From Firmicutes bacterium CAG:882 (lineage in GTDB: Bacteria > Bacillota > Clostridia > Lachnospirales > Lachnospiraceae), in NCBI GenBank assembly GCA_000435595.1, contig FR895418.1, forward strand, positions 24,665 through 88,664: a stretch of 64,000 nucleotides of DNA, given 5' to 3'. Positions 50,873 through 60,242 of the stretch are shown here, piece after piece. How positions within the stretch are numbered: position 1 is the stretch's first letter; each line of letters begins with the position of its first letter. The notes under the pieces were generated by a model, which made no database searches, was not told the origin of the DNA, and saw only the letters and a list, made by a program, of their open reading frames with translations. A program made the position numbers and the translations under genes.

Positions 50873-52380
50873 TTTGTTCTGTGTCTCTTTCTTTTAGGAT
50901 TGCCCGAAGTTTTTCCCGTCTTTCTGCCCTTTTTTGACACAAAAAGCACTATCAAAAACACGGTGAGCAGTACGGCAAGAACTATCGCCACGGCAGCGAT
51001 AACAGTATTTCTAGTGTGTTCCTTCGCCAGCCTGGCCTCTAACGACTCCTGCTCGCTCCGGCTGATGCTTTCACTCTCCTCCTCTGACTGCCTTATGCTC
51101 TCACTTTGCGCTTCCGCGATGCTCTCACTCTCCGACTCGCTTATGCTCTCGGCGATACTCTCCTGCACACTTGCCTCAATGCTCTCCTGTATGCTCTCCT
51201 CCTCCATCGTCGTATAGGTCTTGATGTTCTCGAGCATATTATTTTCCGTGTCAGCTCCGACGAGTGTTCTGTAGAGTCCGAACTCTGCACAGCTATACTG
51301 ATAGTCGTCCGACACATAAAACCAGCACCACTGCTGTGATACATGCCTCTTGTAAGCCGCCGTGGCAACCTCAACCGCCGTCATTCCGTCCATAGCTTCA
51401 ATCGGCTCCCTGAGATTAAGGCTTATCCGGTTCTCCTGATACAGATGAAAATATGCTTTCGGAGTGTCCCATGTTCCGTATTTTTCTGCCGAATTAGTAT
51501 ATTTTCCGCTGTCGGGTGCCGCATCAATCGCATTCTTAACCGCATCAGCCGTCAGCCTGTGATATCCATGCCCGTATTCGCCGTTGAAGTCGTGCGTCAC
51601 AATAACCTGCGGTTTAAAACGTCTTATCTGTTCCGTGATGAACTCAATCATTGCATCCTCGTCATACTGGGTTCTAGCCGTATCAATACTCTCCGAATAC
51701 ATATCCGTGAAGCTGGCACTGACAGGGTAATATCTGCAGCCGTCCGTCCAGAGTCCGTCAAGCTTCTCATGTTCCCTTATCCTCGCCGTATCCCAGAATT
51801 GCGTCATATATACAACCTGAACTTTGGCATTGTCTGCAACTCCGTAGGTAGGAATTATGCCGCCGAGGAACAGAATCTCATCATCGGCATGTGCAGCCAC
51901 AAGCATTATATCCGCCTCCTCGCACGGAGCGTTCCAAATCTGAACATCCTCCGGAATGTCCGTGCTGTCAAATATTCGGATATTGCAGATATAGGTCGCA
52001 TCGGCAGGAATATTGATTACCGCACTCTGCGTGCCCTCCTCAAGCCTAATGTACTCGTGCAGGAATCCGTTCTCCCCGCACTCCACGGTCCCGTTGTCCG
52101 TCTCAAGCGTCCATGGTTTAATCGGACTGTCCCACATAATATACAACCCGTGTATGGTTGAGCCGTCCGAAGCACTGACAATTATTTTATCACCTGTCGT
52201 GAATCTCACATTAGTGTAATAGCTCCCGTCTGTCATATCAGATGCATTCTTATCCCCGTCGATTGTAAGCTCCGGTTCCTTCTCCTGTGCCCTCACATCG
52301 TTCATCTGAGCTATACCGCACACGACCGTAACGGCTGTGAACGCGAACAGCCTTGTAATAAATGTTCTTATCCTTTTCAT
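50869..52380 (-). CDS. Surface-anchored PIG-L family deacetylase with Ser/Glu repeat stalk
   Basis: A 503-residue exported protein: signal peptide about 1-30 (RLFAFTAVTVVCGIAQMNDVRA), a beta-domain, then a PIG-L/LmbE metal-dependent deacetylase domain (about 150-350) with AHADDEILFLGG (AHPDDE motif with Ala for Pro), RIREHEKLDG and VTHDFNGEYGHGYHRL (metal His residues). Then a low-complexity stalk of SES, QES and AES units (about 410-470) and a C-terminal helix followed by KKGRKTGK. Family members remove N-acetyl groups from sugars such as GlcNAc derivatives. The start at 52380 has GGAG nearby. A matching stalk-plus-helix design is seen in the coupled downstream gene. Confidence 0.82.
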   Translation of the reverse strand: MKRIRTFITRLFAFTAVTVVCGIAQMNDVRAQEKEPELTIDGDKNASDMTDGSYYTNVRFTTGDKIIVSASDGSTIHGLYIMWDSPIKPWTLETDNGTVECGENGFLHEYIRLEEGTQSAVINIPADATYICNIRIFDSTDIPEDVQIWNAPCEEADIMLVAAHADDEILFLGGIIPTYGVADNAKVQVVYMTQFWDTARIREHEKLDGLWTDGCRYYPVSASFTDMYSESIDTARTQYDEDAMIEFITEQIRRFKPQVIVTHDFNGEYGHGYHRLTADAVKNAIDAAPDSGKYTNSAEKYGTWDTPKAYFHLYQENRISLNLREPIEAMDGMTAVEVATAAYKRHVSQQWCWFYVSDDYQYSCAEFGLYRTLVGADTENNMLENIKTYTTMEEESIQESIEASVQESIAESISESESESIAEAQSESIRQSEEESESISRSEQESLEARLAKEHTRNTVIAAVAIVLAVLLTVFLIVLFVSKKGRKTGKTSGNPKRKRHRTK

Positions 52381-52469
52381 GTTAATCTCCATTACTTTTA
52401 AGCATTTTCTTATATAAATTTACTATTGATTGTATCACGCATATTTTTTCTTAGCAACATTTTGTGTAA

Positions 52470-52491
52470 TAGGAACCAAGTTTCCTATTAC
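52470..52491. repeat. 22-bp palindromic repeat, copy 3
   Basis: Third copy (first base T, central base C). Here the flanks extend the palindrome (TTTTGTGTAATAGGAA / TTTCCTATTACACAAAA), making a 16-17-bp stem at 52460-52496. Confidence 0.9.
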
Positions 52492-52493
52492 AC

Positions 52494-52521
52494 AAAAAAG
52501 GACTGCCAAATATGACAGTCC
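52494..52521 (-). terminator. Terminator of the LacI-associated sugar transporter operon
   Basis: GGACTG/CAGTCC stem with TTTTTTGTG following on the minus strand, 19 bases after the last permease stop. It separates the transporter from the surface-protein pair. Confidence 0.8.
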
Positions 52522-52539
52522 TGCAGTTCTTTACCGTAT

Positions 52540-53406
52540 TTAACCTTTTACCGCTCCGAGAGCGATGCCCTGAACGATGTATCTTGAGAGAATGATATAC
52601 ACGATGATTACCGGGAAAATCGAGAATGCAATCATCATATACACCTGCCCCATATCGAACTTGAGCCAGTCGGCACTTCTGAGCTGCGCGATGAGGATAG
52701 GAAGTGTTTTCTTCTTATCGCTCTTTAATATAAGTGCGGGAACAAAGTAGTTGTTCCAGCTCGACACGAATGTAAATATCGCCTGAACCGCAATGGCAGG
52801 CTTCATAATAGGAAGCACGATATTGTTGAAGGTTCTGAACTCACCTGAACCGTCGATTCTTGCCGCCTCGATAATTGCGAGCGGAAGTGTGCTCTCCATG
52901 TACTGCTTCATGTAATAGAAGGTGACAGGTGCGGCTATCGTCGGAACAATGAGCGGTATGAACGTATCTATCAGGTGCAGCTTATCCATGAACTGTATGA
53001 ATCCAAGTGCGGTTACCTGACCGGGAATCATCATGACCGCGAGTATAAAGGCAAATATGAACTTCTTCAGCTTGAAATCATATACATGGATAGCGTAAGC
53101 AGTCATCGCCGAAAAATATGTAGAGAGCAGTGCACTCAACGTGGATATGACGATGCTGTTAATCATACCTGACACAATCGGCTGTGTTCCATTCACCAGG
53201 TGAAGCCAGTTATTCTTAAAATTTTTACCCGGCAGAAACGAAAAGCCTCTCTGAATCTCTGCATGTGTCTTCGTCGCGTTAACAAAAAGCACATAGAACC
53301 AGAACAGACAGAGGAACGAAATCAATACCAGAACAATATATGCCACAGCTCTTCTTGCATGAATGGAATCCTTTTTAGCTTTCTTATCGGTATTATTTTT
53401 ACTCAT
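52540..53406 (-). CDS. Sugar ABC transporter permease (MalG type), second system
   Basis: A 288-residue permease with six helices. The ATPase-contact loop reads IIEAARIDGSGEFRTFNNIVLPIMKPA, and the C-terminus GIALGAVKG is typical. The start at 53406 has GGTGG six bases upstream. It is the last gene of a LacI-regulated operon (regulator, binding protein, two permeases). No glycoside hydrolase accompanies the operon, so the sugar cannot be inferred; the shared ATPase must come from elsewhere. Confidence 0.9.
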   Translation of the reverse strand: MSKNNTDKKAKKDSIHARRAVAYIVLVLISFLCLFWFYVLFVNATKTHAEIQRGFSFLPGKNFKNNWLHLVNGTQPIVSGMINSIVISTLSALLSTYFSAMTAYAIHVYDFKLKKFIFAFILAVMMIPGQVTALGFIQFMDKLHLIDTFIPLIVPTIAAPVTFYYMKQYMESTLPLAIIEAARIDGSGEFRTFNNIVLPIMKPAIAVQAIFTFVSSWNNYFVPALILKSDKKKTLPILIAQLRSADWLKFDMGQVYMMIAFSIFPVIIVYIILSRYIVQGIALGAVKG

Positions 53407-53423
53407 TATCATCCACCCCCGTT

Positions 53424-54347
53424 CTAATCCTTCTTACGATACATCACAGCATATATAATCAGACTCAGTATAGCTGTTATGATAAACAGGAATACCGAGA
53501 GTGCTCCGCCAAGTCCATAGTTCTTGCTGTAAAGATGCTGATTGAGATACATTATAAGAGTCTTTGATGTCTCAGCCGGAGAACCGGAACCGTTGGTAAG
53601 AATCTGAGGCACATCGAACATCTGGATACCGCCAATCATGGATGTAATGATAACATAGATAAGTATCGGTTTCAGGAGCGGTAATGTTATTCTGTAGAAT
53701 CTCTGCCATGAATTGGCTCCGTCAACCTCTGCCGCCTCAAAGAGTGATGTATCAATTCCCATTATTCCTGCCATGAGAATGATGGTCGTATTTCCAAACC
53801 ACATGAGAAAGTTCATGAAGCCGACAAGCCCTCTCGTAGCCCACACGCTTGAGAAGAACCTAACAGGCTCCTTGGTCAAGCCGATGTTCTGCAATATTGA
53901 ATTGATAGGTCCGACATCTGAGAACAATGCGAAGAAAAGCATTGAGAATGCAGATGCCATTATAAGATTAGGCAGGTAAATTACCGTCTTAAAAAATCTG
54001 CTGCCCTTTAATTTCAATCTGATATCCGAAAACCACTGTCCTAAGAGCAGTGAAACTATAATCTGCGGGATAAATCCAATCACCCACATTACGAGTGTAT
54101 TAGCTGTATATTTAAGAATACTTGCATCCGAAAAAATTGTCACATAGTTGGCAAGTCCCACAAAGTTTGGTCCGACCTGTTTAAGACCTGCACGGTAATT
54201 TTCAAAAAAACTGTTAAAAATCGTACTGAATAACGGCACTAACTGAAAAGTAACATATACAAGAACGAACGGAATCAAAAAGATATATCCCCACTTGTTA
54301 TATCTTACGACCTTGCTTTTGCCGCTGGAATTACGGGAATCCTTCAT
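53424..54347 (-). CDS. Sugar ABC transporter permease (MalF type), second system
   Basis: A 307-residue permease. The contact loop reads LFEAAEVDGANSWQRFYRITLPLLKP. A basic N-terminus (KDSRNSSGKSKVVRYNKWGY) precedes the first helix. The ATG at 54347 has GAGGAG seven bases upstream. The gene follows the binding-protein terminator by about 25 bases, so it is made by read-through at a reduced level. Confidence 0.9.
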   Translation of the reverse strand: MKDSRNSSGKSKVVRYNKWGYIFLIPFVLVYVTFQLVPLFSTIFNSFFENYRAGLKQVGPNFVGLANYVTIFSDASILKYTANTLVMWVIGFIPQIIVSLLLGQWFSDIRLKLKGSRFFKTVIYLPNLIMASAFSMLFFALFSDVGPINSILQNIGLTKEPVRFFSSVWATRGLVGFMNFLMWFGNTTIILMAGIMGIDTSLFEAAEVDGANSWQRFYRITLPLLKPILIYVIITSMIGGIQMFDVPQILTNGSGSPAETSKTLIMYLNQHLYSKNYGLGGALSVFLFIITAILSLIIYAVMYRKKD

Positions 54348-54370
54348 GTTATCACTCCTCACCGTTTAGT

Positions 54371-54406
54371 AAAAAAGCATGCCTGCCCCCTTATAGAGCA
54401 GGCATG
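54371..54406 (-). terminator. Terminator between binding protein and permease genes
   Basis: CATGCCTGC/GCAGGCATG stem with CTTTTTTAC following on the minus strand. It probably sets binding-protein mRNA above permease mRNA. Confidence 0.8.
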
Positions 54407-54438
54407 TTTCTTAAACATCCTTAATTTCCTCTTAGCAG

Positions 54439-55791
54439 TTATTCCGCCTTAATGTCAGGATACTTGACAACAATGTTCTTCTTGAAGTTAGCAAGTGCCT
54501 CATCAAGAGTTGCGTTGCCGTTGAAGTAGTCCTTCATAGCTGCCTGAATTCCCTCTGTACAACCCTGGTCATAAGCCGAAAGGTTGCTTAAATCAATCTT
54601 ATCTGCTCCCGCACAGAACATTGCAAGTGGATTCTGTCCGCCAAGAACCTTGCTTGAGTAAGATGTATCCTTAGCCATCTCCTCCATTGCAGGCTTGTTG
54701 TTAACAAAGTCATTCTTCTCCTTAACAATCTTTGTCATTATCTCCTTGTCGGTTGTGAGCTTTCTCATAATGTCTGCTACAAGTGTAGGGTTATCTGTTC
54801 CTGTTGCTGCGCAAATCCATGTACCGCCCCAGAAGAAGCCCTGAGGTCCCTCGGTTGCTGCCCAGCCGCCGTTAGCCGCAATACTGTCAGGGTTGTCGGC
54901 GCCCATTGAGAAGTCAACGAACCATGCAGGTCCAAAGTAGCAGAATACATTTCCACCCGGATAGAAGCCCTTGTTCCATGTGTCATCCCAGAGTGTTGAC
55001 TGATTATTGTAGCCCTTCTCGGTGAAGGTCTTTGTCTGTTCAATCCAGTTCATGATGCTGTCATCAATAACAAGCTTGCCGTCAACAACCCATGGTGAGG
55101 ATACGTTGTTGGAGAATACACGGAATGCATCATCAAAACCTGATACCATAAAGTAACCCTTCTGCTTCATAGCCTCTGCCGTCTTCTCAAATGTGGTCCA
55201 GTCAGATACACTCTTCTGAACCTCTGCCGGATCATCCGTTCCCAGAACATCCTTTGCAATATCACGGTTGTAGATAAGCACACCCGGACAGCCCTGCCAT
55301 GAGAGTCCCTTTAAAACACCCTTGGAATCTGTTACAATGTCCTGTGTATACTTGTACTGGTTAGCAATCTCCGCATCTGTAATGCCAAGATCCTTAATCG
55401 ACATTGTGTAGTCTGTATCTACATACTTGAGTGCGTAGTCAGCTTCTACAAGGAATATATCAATCTTATCGTCAGCCGCCGCATCATTCTGCTTCATAAG
55501 AGCCTCATCAAGGCTGTTCTGATAAGCATTATTCTGGTTGGCGGTCATGTGCCATTTAACTGTTACATCTCCAATCTTACCTGAGGACTCATCGACTGCC
55601 TCGTAGCCCGGATAATAATCGGCAACTCTTGTCTTGAATTCCTCATTCCATACATAAATATTAAGAACCGAACCTTCCTTACCATCAGTGTTTCCTGATG
55701 ATGCTTTATTGCTCTTTGCACAACCTGCAAGAGCTGTCGTTGTCATCATACCCACTAACAACGCTGCTGCAAACCTTTTAAATTTCCTCAT
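54439..55791 (-). CDS. Sugar ABC transporter substrate-binding lipoprotein, second system
   Basis: A 450-residue family-1 solute-binding protein. The signal peptide has basic RKFKR, a hydrophobic core and lipobox TALAGC (Cys near 23). The mature region opens with LNIYVWNEEFKTRVADYYPGYE, the standard first strand for sugar-binding proteins, and includes GGTWICAATGTDNP near 330. GGAGG lies 6 bases before the ATG at 55791. It follows the LacI-type gene by 78 bases. Confidence 0.9.
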   Translation of the reverse strand: MRKFKRFAAALLVGMMTTTALAGCAKSNKASSGNTDGKEGSVLNIYVWNEEFKTRVADYYPGYEAVDESSGKIGDVTVKWHMTANQNNAYQNSLDEALMKQNDAAADDKIDIFLVEADYALKYVDTDYTMSIKDLGITDAEIANQYKYTQDIVTDSKGVLKGLSWQGCPGVLIYNRDIAKDVLGTDDPAEVQKSVSDWTTFEKTAEAMKQKGYFMVSGFDDAFRVFSNNVSSPWVVDGKLVIDDSIMNWIEQTKTFTEKGYNNQSTLWDDTWNKGFYPGGNVFCYFGPAWFVDFSMGADNPDSIAANGGWAATEGPQGFFWGGTWICAATGTDNPTLVADIMRKLTTDKEIMTKIVKEKNDFVNNKPAMEEMAKDTSYSSKVLGGQNPLAMFCAGADKIDLSNLSAYDQGCTEGIQAAMKDYFNGNATLDEALANFKKNIVVKYPDIKAE

Positions 55792-55869
55792 ATTTTTCCT
55801 CCATTCTTTTGTCCGAAAATCTAACGGACATGCCACCCCGGCAGATGCAATAGAAAGCCCTTCATTTTT

Positions 55870-56895
55870 CTATTGGACAACAGTTGCATTAAGGTTACTT
55901 ACTGACGCTCCCGTCAGAACCTTTCCCTCAATCACATAGCTTTTCTTGAGTGTGGTTTTAGGTTTCTTAATAAGTTCGATTAAGCAGGCGGCAGCCTCTC
56001 TGCCCATCCTGTCACCGGCCTGCTGTAATGTGGTAATCTGCGGCTCATATATGAGGGAATACCTTATTCCGTCATACCCCGTCACAGATATATCATCGGG
56101 TATATTAAGGCCGTAACTTTTGATAACGTTCGCACCGCTTATCGCAGTAATATCGTCCGGATACATGATACATGTAGGCCGTTCCTTAAGCTGAAGAAGC
56201 TTCTTAGTGCACTTCACCACCCCCGCGGTATCGTGATACCTGCACTCCTGAACATATTCGCGTCCCACACTGATTCCCAGTTGTTCCATGCACCTGTAAA
56301 AGCTTGTTACTCTGTCCCTTGTAACGGAACTGTCCTGACCATGGATAAAAGCAATCCTCTTATGTCCCATGGAGTAAAGATATTCCACAAGGTCTTTCAC
56401 ACCCTTCACATTATCGGACATTACCGAAATTGTATTGTTGAAGATGTGATCTATAGTGACTATCGGTATTCCGCTGCCTACAAGCTCAACCACCTGTGGG
56501 TCATCATAATTGATGCAGGCAATTATCACTCCGTCAAACTGACGTATACTGCAGTGCTCACTATATGTAATCTTCCTTCCTCCAATCCTGTTGGTGATAA
56601 ATGTTATACAATATCCCATCTGCTCTGCCTGGGATCTTATTCCCTCAAGCACATTTGCAAAATACTCATGCTTAAAACCGCTGTTGGCCGCATCAATAAA
56701 CAGGATTCCTATGTTATATGTCCTGTTGGTCTTAAGTGCAACCGCTGCCATATTCGGTATGTATCCCAATTCAGCAGCCTTAGCACTTATGACAGCCTTA
56801 GTCTCATCACTTATATCGCTGTAGCCATTCAATGCCTTGCTCACTGTCGCTACGGATACATTACATGCATTTGCAATGTCCTTCACAGATACCAT
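55870..56895 (-). CDS. LacI-family transcriptional regulator
   Basis: A 341-residue repressor. The N-terminal helix-turn-helix VSVKDIANACNVSVATVSKALNGY and hinge YIPNMAAVALKTNRTYNIGILF are followed by a periplasmic-binding-protein-like sensor domain with DGVIIACINYDDPQ and ISVTGYDGIRYSLIYEPQITTLQQ. It heads the operon with the binding protein and two permeases and probably controls it in response to the transported sugar or a phosphorylated form. The start at 56895 follows GGTGG. Confidence 0.93.
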   Translation of the reverse strand: MVSVKDIANACNVSVATVSKALNGYSDISDETKAVISAKAAELGYIPNMAAVALKTNRTYNIGILFIDAANSGFKHEYFANVLEGIRSQAEQMGYCITFITNRIGGRKITYSEHCSIRQFDGVIIACINYDDPQVVELVGSGIPIVTIDHIFNNTISVMSDNVKGVKDLVEYLYSMGHKRIAFIHGQDSSVTRDRVTSFYRCMEQLGISVGREYVQECRYHDTAGVVKCTKKLLQLKERPTCIMYPDDITAISGANVIKSYGLNIPDDISVTGYDGIRYSLIYEPQITTLQQAGDRMGREAAACLIELIKKPKTTLKKSYVIEGKVLTGASVSNLNATVVQ

Positions 56896-56930
56896 ACTGT
56901 TACCACCTTCCAAAATTGCTGTTTCCGGTG

Positions 56931-56989
56931 CTCGCGTTACTTAATCGTTTTCGCATCTTCATAGTACAACACTATTGCTATAAAAGCAA
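56931..56989 (-). promoter_or_regulatory. lacI-type operon promoter with an operator-like sequence
   Basis: TTGCTT (56984-56989), 17 bases, TACTAT (56961-56966) on the minus strand. Downstream at 56940-56955 GAAAACGATTAAG carries an AAACG half-site of the kind LacI proteins bind, allowing self-control. Farther up at 57112-57143, TTTAGTAA and TTACTAAA form another inverted repeat. Otherwise the 352-base gap to purB is AT-rich and empty apart from the purB terminator. Confidence 0.45.
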
Positions 56990-57153
56990 TACTTTTTTAA
57001 AAAATTTTAGTAATTTTGCACAGGTTTTTTGATAATTTTATCAAAGTAACATACATATATCACTGTTTTTTGTTGTTTTATTTTGTATTTTTGTGTATTT
57101 TATCTAATACGTTTTAGTAAATTAATTTTAAGTTACTAAACAGCAGAAAAATA

Positions 57154-57193
57154 ACGTCGTACACTATTGCATATACACAATAATGTACGACGT
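57154..57193 (-). terminator. purB terminator
   Basis: ACGTCGTACA-CTATTG and CAATAA-TGTACGACGT pair in a long stem; the minus-strand tail is TATTTTTCTG. Confidence 0.8.
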
Positions 57194-57247
57194 CTGTCTC
57201 CAAAATATTACCGATTTATGGCTTCTCCGTTAGCGGAATTTTCAAGG

Positions 57248-58681
57248 TTATACATTTATCTCCGCCGTCATTCCGAGTTCATCCCTGCTTGCCTCAAGTA
57301 TCGGATTGATTACCTCACTTAAAAACTCACCAACCTGCTCCTTAGCACGTCCCGTGTACTTAGAAGGATCCATTGACTTCTTAAGGTCATCAAGTGAAAG
57401 GTTGAACGCCGGGTCTGCGGCGATGAGCTCAAGCAGATTATTGTCGAGTCCCTTCTCCTTCACATTGCGTCCTGCCTCCATGGAAAGCGTGCGGATTCTC
57501 TCATGAAGCTCCTGACGGTCACCACCCGCCTTAACGGCATCCATCATGATGTTCTCCGTAGCCATGAAAGGAAGCTCTGCCATGATATGTTTCTCAATGA
57601 CCTTCTCGTATACTACAAGTCCGTCAACAACATTCATGTAGAGGTCCAATATACCATCAACCGCAAGGAATGCCTCAGGAACAGACATTCTCTTATTAGC
57701 CGAATCATCAAGTGTTCTCTCAAACCACTGGGTTGCGGATGTGATGGCAGGATTCATTGCGTCTGCCATTACAAAATTGGCAAGTGATGCTATTCTCTCA
57801 CTTCTCATAGGATTTCTCTTATATGCCATAGCCGATGAGCCAATCTGATTTTTCTCGAAAGGTTCCTCAATCTCCTTTAAGTGCTGTAAAAGTCTTATAT
57901 CATTGGAGAACTTATGAGCACTTGCCGCTATTCCCGCAAGTACATTTACAACTCTTGTATCAACCTTACGTGAATATGTCTGTCCTGAAACAGGATATAC
58001 ATCCTCAAATCCCATCTTATTTGCTATCATCTTGTCAAGCTTACGGATTCTGTCGTGGTCTCCGTCAAAGAGTTCAAGGAAACTTGCCTGTGTTCCGGTT
58101 GTTCCCTTAGAGCCTAAAAGTCTCATGGAACCGATAAGATAATCAAGGTCGTCAAGGTCTAACTTAAGCTCCATAAGCCAGAGTGTTGCCCGCTTTCCCA
58201 CGGTTGTAGGCTGTGCAGGCTGAAAATGTGTGAAAGCAAGTGTAGGAAGAGCCTTATACTTGTCAGCGAACTTTGCAAGCTCTGCCATAACATTGACAAG
58301 CTTCTTCCTCACAAGCTTGAGAGCCTCCGTCATAACAATAAGGTCTGTGTTGTCGCCTACATAACAGCTTGTAGCACCGAGATGGATTATTCCCTTAGCC
58401 TTAGGGCACTGTACGCCGTAAGCATATACATGTGACATTACATCATGTCTTACAAGCTTCTCTCTCTCCTTGGCAACATCATAATTGATGTCATCCTTAT
58501 GAGCCTTGAGTTCCTCAATCTGCTCATCCGTAATGTCAAGACCAAGCTCCTTCTCTGTCTCGGCAAGAGCAATCCATAATCTCCTCCATGTTCTGAACTT
58601 CTTGTCAGGTGAAAAAATGTACTGCATTTCCTTGCTTGCATAACGCTCTGCAAGCGGTGTCTGATAACGATCTGTGCTCAT
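57248..58681 (-). CDS. purB: Adenylosuccinate lyase
   Basis: A 477-residue enzyme of the fumarase superfamily, used twice in purine synthesis (SAICAR to AICAR, adenylosuccinate to AMP). Signature loop GSSAMAYKRNPMRSERI is intact; other family segments are HLGATSCYVGDNTDL, THFQPAQPTTVGKRATLW and QTYSRKVDTRV. The length and GTTGTQASFLELF segment fit the longer clostridial/eukaryotic-type PurB. The ATG at 58681 follows AGGAG. It lies 79 bases downstream of purF. Confidence 0.96.
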   Translation of the reverse strand: MSTDRYQTPLAERYASKEMQYIFSPDKKFRTWRRLWIALAETEKELGLDITDEQIEELKAHKDDINYDVAKEREKLVRHDVMSHVYAYGVQCPKAKGIIHLGATSCYVGDNTDLIVMTEALKLVRKKLVNVMAELAKFADKYKALPTLAFTHFQPAQPTTVGKRATLWLMELKLDLDDLDYLIGSMRLLGSKGTTGTQASFLELFDGDHDRIRKLDKMIANKMGFEDVYPVSGQTYSRKVDTRVVNVLAGIAASAHKFSNDIRLLQHLKEIEEPFEKNQIGSSAMAYKRNPMRSERIASLANFVMADAMNPAITSATQWFERTLDDSANKRMSVPEAFLAVDGILDLYMNVVDGLVVYEKVIEKHIMAELPFMATENIMMDAVKAGGDRQELHERIRTLSMEAGRNVKEKGLDNNLLELIAADPAFNLSLDDLKKSMDPSKYTGRAKEQVGEFLSEVINPILEASRDELGMTAEINV

Positions 58682-58760
58682 TCGTATCTTCTCCTATCTG
58701 CTTATTATTAATACGGATGTTGTAAAATTATACAACTTTTAATATCTGTAAATAACGTGT

Positions 58761-60212
58761 TCATTCGTGCTCGCCACGGATATCCTTATCCGGAGGTGCG
58801 ATAGGGTAATCCCCTGTAAAGCAGGCGTCACAGAAATCGGTTCTGCCATCAACCATATGCTTTAAATCATTGACATCTATATACCCAAGCGAATCGGCTC
58901 CTATGTATTCACATATCTGGTCAACCGTATGTGTGCTCGCAATAAGCTGATCGCTTGAAGGTATATCGGTTCCAAAATAGCACGGATACAAAAACGGTGG
59001 TGACGAAATTCTTACATGAACCTCCTTCGCTCCGGCATCCTTAAGCATCTTCACTATTCTTGCACTTGTGGTACCTCTCACTATCGAGTCGTCTATCATA
59101 ACAACTCTCTTGTCCTTGACAGCCTCCGTGAGAACATTGAGCTTAATTTTCACACTGCTCTCGCGCTGTGCCTGCTTAGGCTTGATGAATGTACGTCCGA
59201 CATAGCTGTTCTTGATAAATGCCATTCCATAAGGAATTCCGGATTCAAGTGCATATCCCATGGCCGCCACATTTCCTGACTCAGGTACACCCACAACAAG
59301 ATCTGCATCAACAGGATGCGACTTTGCAAGAAGCCTTCCCGCCATTATTCTTGACATATACACGCTTATTCCGTCAATGCGGCTGTCAGGTCTTGCAAAA
59401 TAAATGTACTCGAAAATACACTTCTTGTGCATCTGCTGACACATCGAGGTATCCGACTCAATTCTTCCATCCGATGTAATCGTCACAATCTCGCCCGGAA
59501 GAACATCCCTCACAAACTCCGCTCCGACGGCATCAAGGGCACATGTCTCCGACGACATCACATAAGTGTTGTCTCGTTTTCCTATGCACAGCGGCTTAAA
59601 TCCGAACGGGTCTCTCGCCCCAATCATCTTTCGCGGACTTAGAACAATCAGCGAGTACGCACCAACAATCTTCTTCATGGCACTTGCAACAGCCTTCTCG
59701 ACGCTCGGTGTGTTAAGACGCTCTCTCGCAATATGATATGCAATAACCTCTGAATCTATCGTGGTCTGGAAGATTGCTCCCGTGTATGAAAGCTCCTCTC
59801 TCAAGTCTACAGCATTGATAAGATTGCCGTTATGCGCCATCGCAAGCGTTCCCTTGACATAATTAAGAACAAGCGGCTGTGCATTCTCTCTGGTTGAGCT
59901 TCCTGCCGTTGAATAGCGGACATGTCCGACGCCGATGTTGCCCTTAAGCTTCTCCAAATCCTCCGGTGTGAACACCTCGTTGACAAGCCCCATGTCCTTA
60001 TGCGAAAGAACCTTTCCCTTCGGACCGTTGGTATCGCTGACTGCAATGCCGCAGCTTTCCTGTCCTCTGTGCTGAAGTGCAAATAATCCATAGTATATGG
60101 TCGATGCTACATCCCCGCCATCGATATCATATACTCCAAAGACTCCGCACTCCTCGTGAACCCCATCCTCATCATAATAGCTGTCTGATCTATTATTCAT
60201 TTTCTGTCCCAT
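58761..60212 (-). CDS. purF: Amidophosphoribosyltransferase
   Basis: A 483-residue enzyme that makes phosphoribosylamine from PRPP and glutamine, the first committed purine step. After a propeptide of about 21 residues comes ECGVFGVYD with the Cys that becomes the N-terminal nucleophile; the glutaminase domain has GLFALQHRGQESCGIA and HNGNLINA; the PRPP loop is RVVMIDDSIVRGTTS. Cys residues in CYFGTD and FCDACF near the end fit an iron-sulphur cluster as in Bacillus PurF. GGAG is 5 bases before the ATG at 60212. It follows purC by 30 bases. Confidence 0.96.
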   Translation of the reverse strand: MGQKMNNRSDSYYDEDGVHEECGVFGVYDIDGGDVASTIYYGLFALQHRGQESCGIAVSDTNGPKGKVLSHKDMGLVNEVFTPEDLEKLKGNIGVGHVRYSTAGSSTRENAQPLVLNYVKGTLAMAHNGNLINAVDLREELSYTGAIFQTTIDSEVIAYHIARERLNTPSVEKAVASAMKKIVGAYSLIVLSPRKMIGARDPFGFKPLCIGKRDNTYVMSSETCALDAVGAEFVRDVLPGEIVTITSDGRIESDTSMCQQMHKKCIFEYIYFARPDSRIDGISVYMSRIMAGRLLAKSHPVDADLVVGVPESGNVAAMGYALESGIPYGMAFIKNSYVGRTFIKPKQAQRESSVKIKLNVLTEAVKDKRVVMIDDSIVRGTTSARIVKMLKDAGAKEVHVRISSPPFLYPCYFGTDIPSSDQLIASTHTVDQICEYIGADSLGYIDVNDLKHMVDGRTDFCDACFTGDYPIAPPDKDIRGEHE

Positions 60213-60242
60213 ATTCGCTCCGCACTATCAGATTATGAAAAA

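Noticed and set aside
51343..52161. Plus-strand open frame of 272 codons opposite the PIG-L gene
   Set aside because: Antisense to a complete PIG-L domain protein; no ribosome site or recognisable motif.
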